The notes under the pieces: generated by a model
Database searches by the model: none
The model's input: only the letters and a program-made list of their open reading frames with translations
Told to the model about the DNA's origin: nothing
NCBI GenBank assembly: GCA_964540755.1
Contig: CAZIOB010000047.1
Coordinates: 1-18,724, forward strand
Source: JAAYJR01 sp964540755
Lineage (GTDB): Bacteria; Bacteroidota; Bacteroidia; Bacteroidales; Prolixibacteraceae
Length of the DNA stretch: 18,724 nt
Direction of reading: 5' to 3'
Part shown: piece by piece, positions 1-8,130 of the stretch
Layout of the letters: every line of letters starts with the position of its first letter
Numbering within the stretch: position 1 is the stretch's first letter
Made by a program: the position numbers and the translations under genes

Positions 1-64
1 GAAACGAGCATCTAAAATATTTACACCCAAGAGTATGATTAAAACTCATCCGAGTTCTATATGA

Positions 65-72
65 TACATTTG
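65..72 (+). promoter_or_regulatory. Candidate Bacteroidetes -7 promoter element
   Basis: TACATTTG matches TAnnTTTG, the Bacteroidetes -7 consensus, exactly. It would place transcription start near 77-79 and give a short leader before the ATG at 94. It overlaps the alternative ATG at 61, arguing against that start. No clear -33 TTTG is visible, so chance in AT-rich DNA is possible. Confidence 0.35.
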
Positions 73-93
73 AAAATAATTAATTTTAATAGT

Positions 94-3000
94 ATGAAAT
101 TCATTGCTGATCTGCATATCCATTCCCATTATTCCAGAGCTACCAGTAAATCACTGACACCTGAACAACTTGACTTTTATGCACGGCTCAAGGGAATTAC
201 CGTAATCGGTACAGGTGATTTTACACATCCGGGATGGCTCGAAGAGCTTCGTAATAAAACGGAGCCTGACGGACACGGCCTGTTAAAATTAAAAAAAGAG
301 TATTCCATAAAGCCTTATTCACATGAAACGCGTTTTTTATTAACTGCCGAAATAAGTAATATTTATAAACGCGGTGACAAAGTCAGAAAAGTACACAATG
401 TGATTCTGGCGCCCGGATTTGAAGAAGTCGAAAAAATAAATCAGCGCCTTATCAACCTGGGAGGTAATCTGACATCAGACGGGAGGCCTATTCTCGGCCT
501 TGACTCCCGCGACCTGCTTGAAATAGCTCTGGATTCAGGTGAACACAATTATTTCATACCTGCGCACATCTGGACACCATGGTTCTCCATGCTGGGTTCA
601 AAATCGGGATTTGATTCACCTGAGGAATGTTTTGGTGATCTTTTCAAATATATTCATACCATTGAAACAGGCCTTTCCACTGATCCCCCAATGAACTGGC
701 TATGCTCATTTCTCGATAAAGTAACGCTGGTTTCAAATTCTGATGCACATTCACCTGAACGTCTGGGAAGAAATGCCAATATTTTTAATACCGACCTGAG
801 CTATTACTCAATCACAGAAGCTTTACGCACCGGAAATCCCGAACAATTTCATGGCACTATTGATATGTTTCCACAGGAGGGTAAATATCATTATGATGGT
901 CACAGAAAATGCAATGTATGCTGGGATCCATATGAAACATTAAGAAATAATTATGTTTGTCCGGTTTGCAAAAAAAAGGTGACAGTAGGTGTAATGAACC
1001 GGATAATTCACCTGTCGGACCGCGAAGATATATCGGAACGTCCGAACAGACTGCCTTTCCACTCTATCATACCACTTAAAGAAATTTTATCTGAGATTGC
1101 CGGGGTTGGAGTAAACTCAAAGAAAATTGAGAGTGAATACTTATCCACCTTAAATAAATTGGGTACCGAACTGGATATTCTGCTTGAAATACCCACGGAC
1201 ATAATCGAAACAAAAACATCATCCATCCTTGCTGAAGCAATAAAAAGGATGAGGAACCGTGAAATCATAATCAGAGAAGGATATGACGGTGAATATGGCA
1301 TTATAAAAGTATTTCATCCTGGCGAAATAAAATATTTTGAAACAACATCCTCGCTTTTCTTTATAGAAAAGCCGGTTCCGCCCCAAAAGAGAGCTTATAT
1401 AAACTTCGATCTGAAAGGAATTCAAAAATTATTGATTAATGAAAAAATTCAGGAAGACCTGGTTGCAGAACATTCAGGCGAATATATATCTCAGAAAAAG
1501 GATGAGTCAACACCATACAGTTTAAACGCGGAACAACTTGAAGCTGTTCAAAATCCCGGTGGCCCTTCACTTATTATTGCTGGTCCGGGTACAGGAAAAA
1601 CAAAAACACTGACCAGCAGGATAGCCTGGTTAACGGAATCGCAAATAACATATCCTCAACAAATTATTGCTATTACCTTTACAAATAAAGCTGCAGGGGA
1701 ACTGAAGGACAGACTTAAAGAATTATTTAATAAAAAACTGAATGAAAATGGAGTTACTGTTGAAACATTTCATGCATTTGGCCTTTCCATCCTAAAGGAA
1801 TTCCACAATGAATTTTCACGGAAAGATAATTTTATTTTAGTGGATGATGCACTGAAAATCAATTTGATTAAATCCATTTCACCTGTAAATACAAATGAGG
1901 CAAAAAAGCTTGCTTCAGAATTTTCCCTGATAAAAAGAGGAATGGCCGGAACAATAAAAGAGGACACATATAACCATGATGATATTTCCAAAAATCGTCT
2001 TTTTAATATTTATGAAGATAAGCTGCAGGAAATAAATGCATTCGACCTGGATGACCTGATCATCAAACCACTGATCCTCTTTAACCGTGAAAAAAATATA
2101 CTGACCCTGTTCCAACAACGGTTTCGTTACATTTTTGTTGATGAATACCAGGATATTAATGATAGCCAATATCAGTTATTAAGACTTTTAGCCCCAGACC
2201 CGGATTCGAATCTGTGCGTTGTAGGCGATGCTAATCAGTCTATTTACGGTTTTCGCGGAGCTAATTCAAAATATATCAGTCAGTTTACCAAAGATTATCC
2301 CGAAGCCAAAGTATTCCGTCTAAGCCGTTCCTATCGTTGTTCCGGAAATATCCTGAATGCTTCGTCTGACATCTTAAATCAAAATTCAGGATTTCTTGAA
2401 GGACTTGACCAGGGTATGAAAATATCTGTCTCGGAACAACCTACCGATGCTGCTGAAGCAGAATTTATTGCGCGACAAATTGTTAACCTGATAGGAGGAG
2501 TAAGCTTCTTTTCTATCGATAGTGAAGTTACCAAAGGCGATAATAACAATAGTATCAGCAGTCTGTCCGAAATTGCAATTTTATGCAGAACCAGGAATCA
2601 ATTTAAAGTGATATTGCAAGCTCTGGAAAACCACAATATTCCCTATCAGGAAACAGGCACTCTGCCCTTTTTCAGACAGGAACCCTTCCAGACTTTTATC
2701 AATTTTCTGAATATCTGTTCAAATAAATATAATGAGAAAATAATCCCCATTTTAAAAATAAATGATAAGCTTGTTTCACGGTTTAAAACTGAAGATATTC
2801 ATAATCATATTAAAAATAAAAAACTAACTGACCTGCTTGAATTTGTAAGGAACAGTTTTTTTAAAGAAGAAGAATTCAGAGAACAAGAGTGGATGCGGTT
2901 TAAAGAAATGGCAAACGATATTAATGATCTTCACCATTTTTTAGACTTTTTGATTATGGGAACAGGCATAGATACCCACCGCCCAATGGAGGCTGTATCC

Positions 3001-3327
3001 GTCATGACCTTACATGCTTCCAAAGGACTTGAATTTGAATGTGTCTTTATTGCAGGTTGCGAAAACGGACTGCTGCCTTATAATTTATATAAAAAAGAGG
3101 TGGACAAGGAAGAAGAGAGAAGATTACTATATGTAGGAATGACCAGGGCAAAAAAAATGTTGTTCCTTTCCCATGCCAGAAACCGTACACTTCGGGGACA
3201 AAAATTTAAACTTCCTGCCAGTCCCTTTTTACATCTTATTCAACTGGAACTGCTCAGGCGGATAGAAAACACTCCTCATAAAAACCCTGAAAAAAAAGAC
3301 GGCCAGCTGAGCTTGTTTAATATCTGA
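94..3327 (+). CDS. PHP phosphoesterase - zinc ribbon - UvrD/PcrA-type helicase fusion protein
   Basis: Probable DNA-processing enzyme joining a metal-dependent PHP phosphoesterase to an SF1A 3'-5' helicase (1077 aa). Numbered from the ATG at 94, the PHP part (about 1-225) keeps the usual metal ligands: H8/H10, D42 and H45, E86, H101, H158, D217 and H219. A zinc ribbon follows (C273, C276, C289, C292). The helicase (about 480-1065) has Walker A AGPGTGKT (K502), motif Ia TFTNKAAGEL, Walker B VDEYQD (D683/E684), motif III GDANQSIYGFRGA, motif V TLHASKGLEF and motif VI YVGMTRAKK (R1018). The C-terminus carries QLSLF (1071-1075), matching the bacterial beta-clamp-binding consensus. The N-terminal half resembles the YqxK/TIGR00375 group. 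An upstream in-frame ATG at 61 would add 11 residues, but homologous PHP proteins begin near MKFIADLHIHS and a promoter-like element lies at 65-72, so 94 is preferred. The fusion is clear; the DNA substrate and pathway are unknown. Confidence 0.93.
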   Translation: MKFIADLHIHSHYSRATSKSLTPEQLDFYARLKGITVIGTGDFTHPGWLEELRNKTEPDGHGLLKLKKEYSIKPYSHETRFLLTAEISNIYKRGDKVRKVHNVILAPGFEEVEKINQRLINLGGNLTSDGRPILGLDSRDLLEIALDSGEHNYFIPAHIWTPWFSMLGSKSGFDSPEECFGDLFKYIHTIETGLSTDPPMNWLCSFLDKVTLVSNSDAHSPERLGRNANIFNTDLSYYSITEALRTGNPEQFHGTIDMFPQEGKYHYDGHRKCNVCWDPYETLRNNYVCPVCKKKVTVGVMNRIIHLSDREDISERPNRLPFHSIIPLKEILSEIAGVGVNSKKIESEYLSTLNKLGTELDILLEIPTDIIETKTSSILAEAIKRMRNREIIIREGYDGEYGIIKVFHPGEIKYFETTSSLFFIEKPVPPQKRAYINFDLKGIQKLLINEKIQEDLVAEHSGEYISQKKDESTPYSLNAEQLEAVQNPGGPSLIIAGPGTGKTKTLTSRIAWLTESQITYPQQIIAITFTNKAAGELKDRLKELFNKKLNENGVTVETFHAFGLSILKEFHNEFSRKDNFILVDDALKINLIKSISPVNTNEAKKLASEFSLIKRGMAGTIKEDTYNHDDISKNRLFNIYEDKLQEINAFDLDDLIIKPLILFNREKNILTLFQQRFRYIFVDEYQDINDSQYQLLRLLAPDPDSNLCVVGDANQSIYGFRGANSKYISQFTKDYPEAKVFRLSRSYRCSGNILNASSDILNQNSGFLEGLDQGMKISVSEQPTDAAEAEFIARQIVNLIGGVSFFSIDSEVTKGDNNNSISSLSEIAILCRTRNQFKVILQALENHNIPYQETGTLPFFRQEPFQTFINFLNICSNKYNEKIIPILKINDKLVSRFKTEDIHNHIKNKKLTDLLEFVRNSFFKEEEFREQEWMRFKEMANDINDLHHFLDFLIMGTGIDTHRPMEAVSVMTLHASKGLEFECVFIAGCENGLLPYNLYKKEVDKEEERRLLYVGMTRAKKMLFLSHARNRTLRGQKFKLPASPFLHLIQLELLRRIENTPHKNPEKKDGQLSLFNI

Positions 3328-4305
3328 TCACTCACCCTGACCGGTATTCATATCAAGAATCTTTAATAATTCATCCAGTTTAGGAGTCAGGATGATTTCT
3401 GTCCTTCTGTTCATTTGCCGGGCCTCCGGTGTATCTCTCTCTGAAAGAGGAATATACTCACTACGTCCGGCAGCAATTATTCTTTTGGGATCAATTTCTT
3501 TGTTCTGTGTTAGAATTTTTGTTACCGCTGTAGAACGCATCACGCTCAGGTCCCAGTTATCCTTAACTTCCCCGGATCCATGCATGGGAACATTGTCAGT
3601 ATGACCTTCAACCATAATATTAATATCAGGATTATCAGCCAGCAAACGGCTCAAATCATTTAAAGCCTGCCTGCCTTTAGGATCGACATCCCATTTCCCT
3701 GTTTTAAAAAGTAACTTTTCATCCATGGAGACATACACTTTCCCATTTTTCTCATGAACTGTCAGGCCATTATTGTTAAAGCCTGTCAGGGCATTCATAA
3801 CATCATTCTTCAAATCTTTAACTGCCTGCTCTTTTTGGGCAAGTATATTTTGTAGTTCGATCAGGCGGCTGTTACGTTCACTCAATTCCCGCTCTGCCTC
3901 ATGAAGCTTGTCCTCACGCCGGATAAGATCATTCCTTGCGGCCTGAAGCTCGCTAAGAAGCATCTCAATTTCAGATGAACTGCCGGTTTTCAGAAGATCC
4001 ATCTCCTGTTTTAAACGGGCTACCTGATTTTCCAGATTTTCACTATTCTGTTTTTCGCGGTTCAACTTATATAATGTTTCTTCCAACAGCACTGATAAAT
4101 CTTTATTAGCGGAAGATAACTGCTCATTTTTACTCACCAGTTCCTTATTCGCTGTTTCCAGCTTAATATTTCTCTGTTTCAAATTTTTATTCTCTTCCAC
4201 AGCGCCGGCTAGTTCATTCTGCACTCCTGTAAGATGCTTTCTTGTGACACAGGAACTAACGAATAAAAAACTACTAAAAATTATAAAGATTTGAACAGTT
4301 CTCAT
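3328..4305 (-). CDS. OmpA-domain outer-membrane lipoprotein with coiled coil
   Basis: Peptidoglycan-associated envelope protein (325 aa). The N-terminus is a lipoprotein signal with Cys at residue 19 (FLFVSSC), so it is probably lipidated and membrane-anchored. Residues about 25-165 are charged and heptad-like with almost no proline, consistent with a long coiled coil spanning the periplasm. The C-terminal OmpA/MotB-like domain (about 195-315) contains EGHTDNVP and the LSVMRS helix. D237 and R257 correspond to the Asp/Arg pair that binds diaminopimelate in OmpA-like domains, and NRRTEI closes the domain. It probably links the envelope to the cell wall. Automatic annotation may call such proteins MotB, but no MotB-type transmembrane helix or flagellar neighbour is present. 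It is divergent from dxs across about 140 bases and convergent with the helicase gene, with their stop codons directly abutting (TGATCA). Confidence 0.9.
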   Translation of the reverse strand: MRTVQIFIIFSSFLFVSSCVTRKHLTGVQNELAGAVEENKNLKQRNIKLETANKELVSKNEQLSSANKDLSVLLEETLYKLNREKQNSENLENQVARLKQEMDLLKTGSSSEIEMLLSELQAARNDLIRREDKLHEAERELSERNSRLIELQNILAQKEQAVKDLKNDVMNALTGFNNNGLTVHEKNGKVYVSMDEKLLFKTGKWDVDPKGRQALNDLSRLLADNPDINIMVEGHTDNVPMHGSGEVKDNWDLSVMRSTAVTKILTQNKEIDPKRIIAAGRSEYIPLSERDTPEARQMNRRTEIILTPKLDELLKILDMNTGQGE

Positions 4306-4327
4306 TTTTTTTAATCTTTTTTATGGC

Positions 4328-4359
4328 TAAATTTACTTTTTTTGCATTGGCTAAACAAA
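4328..4359 (-). promoter_or_regulatory. Candidate promoter of the OmpA lipoprotein gene
   Basis: On the minus strand, TTTG (4359-4356) is followed after 20 bases by TAAATTTA (4335-4328), seven of eight positions of TAnnTTTG. The spacing fits Bacteroidetes -33/-7 promoters and predicts a short leader before the start codon at 4305. Seen by eye; low to moderate certainty. Confidence 0.35.
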
Positions 4360-4369
4360 TTTTATACCG

Positions 4370-4400
4370 ATCTGTTATATAATTTTATCTAAGAACAGAT
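4370..4400. repeat. Inverted repeat upstream of dxs
   Basis: ATCTGTT (4370-4376) and AACAGAT (4394-4400) form a perfect 7-base inverted repeat with a 17-base spacer. The spacer contains TAATTTTA (4380-4387), a seven-of-eight match to the Bacteroidetes -7 element. The arrangement could be an operator over a dxs promoter, but may be chance. Confidence 0.3.
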
Positions 4401-4447
4401 GTTAAAAATAATTGAAAAATCTTACTTTATCGGGGTCGGCAAAAACA

Positions 4448-6355
4448 ATGGTTGAAATAAGAGAGAAATTACTTGAAAAGATAAATAACCCCTCTGATTT
4501 AAAGAAACTTAAATTAGATGATCTTCCTAAAGTTTGTAGTGAACTTAGAGATTTCATTATTGACGTTGTCTCCATAAATCCCGGACATCTTGGAGCTAGT
4601 CTCGGTGTTGTTGAACTGACAGTTGCTTTACATTATGTATTCAATACTCCATATGATCTTCTGGTATGGGATGTAGGTCACCAGGCATACGGACACAAAA
4701 TTCTTACTGAAAGAAGATCAATTTTCCATACTAACCGTAAATATAATGGTATTAGTGGTTTCCCCAAAAGGGAGGAGAGCATATACGATACGTTTGGCGT
4801 GGGTCATTCATCTACTTCCATATCAGCAGCATTGGGAATGGCAGTTGCTTCAAATCTAAAAAATGAAAAAAACAGAAAAGTAGTTGCTGTCATAGGAGAC
4901 GGAGCCATGACAGGAGGAATGGCTTTCGAAGCGCTTAATAATGCAGGGGCAGGCAAATCAGACATTCTTGTTATCCTGAATGACAATAACATGGCAATAG
5001 ACCCCAACACCGGCGTTTTCAGCCAATACCTCCTTAATATTTCAAAATCAGAAACATATAATAAAGTCAAGAGAGAAATATGGGAGGGACTCGGCAAGCT
5101 GGACGGATTTGGGGAAAAAACAAGAAAGTTGATTCAAAAAAACCAGCATGCTTTAAAAAACATATTGCTTACGGAAAACAATCTTTTTGAAGCTTTTGAT
5201 TTCAGGTATTTCGGGCCTGTTGACGGCCATGATGTTATATACCTTGCCAAAGTGCTGCATGATCTAAAGGATATACCCGGCCCCAAGCTCCTGCATATAC
5301 TGACAAAAAAAGGCAAAGGATTTACACAGGCTGAAATGTTCCAGACCAAATACCATGCCCCCGGTTTATTTAACAAAGAGACCGGCGAGATACTGTCTTA
5401 TAATTCCGTTAATAAAAAAATAACAAGGTTTCAGGATGTTTTTGGAGAGACTCTTTTGGAACTGGCGTCAAAAAATAAAAAAATTGTGGGCATTACACCG
5501 GCCATGTCAACGGGTTGCTCAATGAATCTTATGATGGAAAAAATGCCGGAGAGAACTTTTGACGTGGGAATAGCGGAACAACATGCGGTAACATTCTCAG
5601 CAGGCCTTGCAACTCAGGGACTGATACCTTTCTGCAATATATACTCCACATTTATGCAACGAGCTTATGACCAGCTAATACACGATGTTGCAATTCAAAA
5701 TCTGCATGTGGTGTTTTGTCTGGACCGTGGCGGACTGGTAGGCGAGGACGGCCCCACACATCACGGGGCATTCGATATTGCATATATGCGGAATATCCCT
5801 AATATGATCGTCTCAGCGCCTATGGATGAACAGGAATTGCGAAATCTTATGTGGACAGCACAGCTGGAAGAAATATCCCAACCATTTTCAATACGGTATC
5901 CACGCGGGCCGGGAACAAATAAACACTGGAAAAAGCCTTTTGAAAAGATAGATATCGGGAAAGGGCGCCTGCTTTCCAATGGAACAGACATTGCCATATT
6001 AACTATTGGAAAATCCGGAATTTTTGCTCAGGAAGCATTAAAAGAACTTGCTGAAAATAACATTTCAGCAGCACATTATGATATGCGTTTTGCCAAACCA
6101 CTTGATGAAGGACTGCTTACAACGATCTTTAATAACTTTGATTATGTAATCACTGTGGAAGATGGCGTCATAAAAGGAGGATTCGGCAGCGGTATCCTGG
6201 AATTTATGGCGGAACATAATTTACATGCAAATATTAAAATTCTTGGCATACCCGACCGGTTCATAGAACAGGGCGCCACTGAAGATCTTTACAGAGAATG
6301 TGGTATTGATAAGAATGGTATAATTCAGGCTGCCGTTAAAATGCTGGGTAAATAA
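4448..6355 (+). CDS. dxs: 1-deoxy-D-xylulose-5-phosphate synthase
   Basis: Condenses pyruvate and glyceraldehyde 3-phosphate to DXP, the first step of the MEP isoprenoid pathway and a precursor supply for thiamine and pyridoxal. The protein (635 aa) shows full family architecture. NPGHLGASLGVVELTVALHY and WDVGHQAYGHKIL lie at the N-terminus. The thiamine diphosphate/Mg2+ motif GDGAMTGG (D151) runs on to LNDNNMAID. The pyrimidine-domain motif VGIAEQHAVTFSAGLA carries the catalytic-type Glu (E377), and DRGGLVGEDGPTHHG follows. A TTG at 4412 would give 12 extra residues with no family resemblance; the ATG at 4448 gives MVEIREKLLEKINNP, a normal Bacteroidetes DXS N-terminus, so it was chosen. The length is typical and nothing is missing. 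It is divergent from the OmpA lipoprotein gene and followed after 50 bases by a histidine kinase gene. Confidence 0.96.
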   Translation: MVEIREKLLEKINNPSDLKKLKLDDLPKVCSELRDFIIDVVSINPGHLGASLGVVELTVALHYVFNTPYDLLVWDVGHQAYGHKILTERRSIFHTNRKYNGISGFPKREESIYDTFGVGHSSTSISAALGMAVASNLKNEKNRKVVAVIGDGAMTGGMAFEALNNAGAGKSDILVILNDNNMAIDPNTGVFSQYLLNISKSETYNKVKREIWEGLGKLDGFGEKTRKLIQKNQHALKNILLTENNLFEAFDFRYFGPVDGHDVIYLAKVLHDLKDIPGPKLLHILTKKGKGFTQAEMFQTKYHAPGLFNKETGEILSYNSVNKKITRFQDVFGETLLELASKNKKIVGITPAMSTGCSMNLMMEKMPERTFDVGIAEQHAVTFSAGLATQGLIPFCNIYSTFMQRAYDQLIHDVAIQNLHVVFCLDRGGLVGEDGPTHHGAFDIAYMRNIPNMIVSAPMDEQELRNLMWTAQLEEISQPFSIRYPRGPGTNKHWKKPFEKIDIGKGRLLSNGTDIAILTIGKSGIFAQEALKELAENNISAAHYDMRFAKPLDEGLLTTIFNNFDYVITVEDGVIKGGFGSGILEFMAEHNLHANIKILGIPDRFIEQGATEDLYRECGIDKNGIIQAAVKMLGK

Positions 6356-6405
6356 TATTTTAGCACTTCTACCGTTCTCATTGAACAATTAAAAAAAAAC
6401 TTACC

Positions 6406-7590
6406 TTGGATATATACCTGAAGAGAAAACGTGGAAAAATATTATTGCTCGGAATAGCAATAATTATAGGATTAGCTTCTCTCCTTTATACAAATTGGCT
6501 AACGGAAAAAATGGCCAATGAAGAACGGAAAAAAGTAGAACTATGGGCAGAAGCAACCCAAAGACTTGCAGAATCAGCTGTTCAAAACAATAATGAAGCT
6601 ACAGTTGAGCAACTTACCACGTCTTACTTCTCCCTGATACAATCGATACTGGAGCAAAATACAACAATTCCGGTCATTATTGTGACCCCCGACGGAGCCT
6701 TTAATTATGATGCTAATATAAAATACAGTGAAGGACGAAGAGAACAGGTGCTTAAAAAAGAACTTGACAAAATGAAGGATCACTCTTCCCCTATCCGTAT
6801 TAACCTTTCCGAATACAATTACCTTCTTCTCTACTACCGTGAATCCAATTTGCTTCGTAATCTTCGGTATTATCCTGTAATACAACTTTTTGTGATTATC
6901 GTGTTTATTGTAGCTGCCTATTCCGCTTTCAGCGCAACACAAAAAGCAGAGCAAAACAGGGTATGGGTGGGTATGTCGAAAGAAACAGCCCACCAGTTAG
7001 GGACCCCCATATCCTCACTCATGGCATGGATCGAAATACTTAAACTGCAGGATGTAGATCCTTCCCTGATTAAAGAATTTGAAAAAGATGCTGAAAGACT
7101 GGAAAAGATCACAGAACGCTTCTCAAAGATCGGATCAAAACCGGAACTTATCAGAACAAATGTAACAGAAGTTATACTCTCAACAATCAGCTATCTGAAA
7201 ACCCGCTCATCCGGAAGAGTAAAATTTATTACTGATTTTGATGAAAATAAAGTAATTGAAATCCCGTTAAATACCGCACTCTTCTCATGGGTAATTGAAA
7301 ATTTGTGCAAGAATTCATTAGATGCCATTAAAAATCATGGTACTATTACAATATCTGTCAGGGAAAAAGAAAATCTGGTATTCCTTGATGTCAATGACAC
7401 GGGTAACGGTATAAGCAAGTCTCACCATAAAACAGTTTTTCATCCCGGCTACTCGACAAAAAAGAGGGGTTGGGGACTCGGGCTCTCGCTGGCAAAACGT
7501 ATTATCGAAAACTATCACCAGGGAAAAATATTCATTAAATGGTCAGAACCAGGGAAGGGCACAACTTTTAGAATTATCCTGAAAAAATAG
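6406..7590 (+). CDS. Orphan membrane sensor histidine kinase
   Basis: Two-component sensor kinase (394 aa). TM1 spans about 11-28, a periplasmic domain of about 125 residues follows, and TM2 spans about 158-176. The kinase core shows an H box ETAHQLGTPISSL (phosphoacceptor H196), an N box ENLCKNSLDAI (N303), a G1 box DVNDTGNGIS and a G2 box GWGLGLSLAKRI. There is no HAMP domain: only about 20 residues separate TM2 from H196. No receiver domain or response-regulator gene is nearby. The start is TTG at 6406. An in-frame stop lies at 6382-6384, and the first downstream ATG would remove TM1, so a non-ATG start is needed. The gene lies between dxs and rfaE2 on the same strand; TATTTTAG at 6356-6363 is a weak promoter candidate. 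The signal sensed is unknown. Confidence 0.9.
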   Translation: MDIYLKRKRGKILLLGIAIIIGLASLLYTNWLTEKMANEERKKVELWAEATQRLAESAVQNNNEATVEQLTTSYFSLIQSILEQNTTIPVIIVTPDGAFNYDANIKYSEGRREQVLKKELDKMKDHSSPIRINLSEYNYLLLYYRESNLLRNLRYYPVIQLFVIIVFIVAAYSAFSATQKAEQNRVWVGMSKETAHQLGTPISSLMAWIEILKLQDVDPSLIKEFEKDAERLEKITERFSKIGSKPELIRTNVTEVILSTISYLKTRSSGRVKFITDFDENKVIEIPLNTALFSWVIENLCKNSLDAIKNHGTITISVREKENLVFLDVNDTGNGISKSHHKTVFHPGYSTKKRGWGLGLSLAKRIIENYHQGKIFIKWSEPGKGTTFRIILKK

Positions 7591-7632
7591 TAATATTGCA
7601 TGAGAATAATACTCTGTTAAATTCTAATACAT

Positions 7633-8130
7633 ATGAAACCGGATTACAATATTAATTCTAAAATATATTTTGATTTTAAATCTTTTAAACCGGTACTTGA
7701 AAAATGGAAAGCTGACAACGAAAAAATAGTTTTTACAAATGGCTGTTTCGACCTTATACATTATGGCCATATCGACAATCTTATTAAATCTGCCAATCTG
7801 GGTACCAAATTGATCATAGGCCTTAATTCTGATGAATCGGTAGAAAAACTTAAGGGGAAAGGAAGGCCGATCATGAATTTAAAAACACGCTCATCTCTCC
7901 TTGCCGCATTCGCTTTTGTGGATGCAGTGATAATTTTTTCCGAAGATACACCTGAAGGCCTTATTGCAGAGATACTGCCCGATTACCTTGCAAAGGGTAA
8001 TGAATATGCTATCAATGAAATTGTTGGCCACGAAATCGTTCTCCGTTACGGAGGTCAGGTAAAGGCTTTGGAGATAGTTCCCGACATCTCCACTACAGAT
8101 ATTATAAAAAAAATAAAAAGTATCGATTAA
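7633..8130 (+). CDS. rfaE2: D-glycero-beta-D-manno-heptose 1-phosphate adenylyltransferase (RfaE2 type)
   Basis: Nucleotidyltransferase that activates heptose 1-phosphate to ADP-heptose for LPS core or S-layer glycan synthesis. The 165-residue protein equals the C-terminal half of bifunctional HldE; many Bacteroidetes carry it as a separate gene. The signature TNGCFDLIHYGHI contains the HxGH-type nucleotide-binding site (H43 and H46). KLKGKGRP and the C-terminal ISTTDIIKKI, the counterpart of the family's ISTT(K/R)II motif, are also present. The kinase half (RfaE1) is not in this window. The stop codon overlaps the radA start by one base (TAATG at 8128-8132), so the two are probably translationally coupled. 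Related cytidylyltransferases such as TagD share the fold, but the ISTTDII tail and the overall pattern favour RfaE2. Confidence 0.9.
   Translation: MKPDYNINSKIYFDFKSFKPVLEKWKADNEKIVFTNGCFDLIHYGHIDNLIKSANLGTKLIIGLNSDESVEKLKGKGRPIMNLKTRSSLLAAFAFVDAVIIFSEDTPEGLIAEILPDYLAKGNEYAINEIVGHEIVLRYGGQVKALEIVPDISTTDIIKKIKSID

Noticed and set aside
43..56. Small hairpin AACTC-ATCC-GAGTT as an upstream terminator
   Set aside because: The stem is only five pairs with no T-run after it.
61..93. Upstream ATG at 61 as the start of the PHP-helicase gene
   Set aside because: It adds 11 residues not expected in the family, and a -7 promoter-like element at 65-72 overlaps it; the ATG at 94 begins directly at the conserved PHP N-terminus.
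4412..4447. TTG start for dxs
   Set aside because: The extra 12 residues have no resemblance to DXS N-termini, while the ATG at 4448 does.
6574..6993. 139-codon open frame on the minus strand inside the histidine kinase gene
   Set aside because: It lies wholly antisense to a clear kinase gene and its translation shows no recognisable domain.
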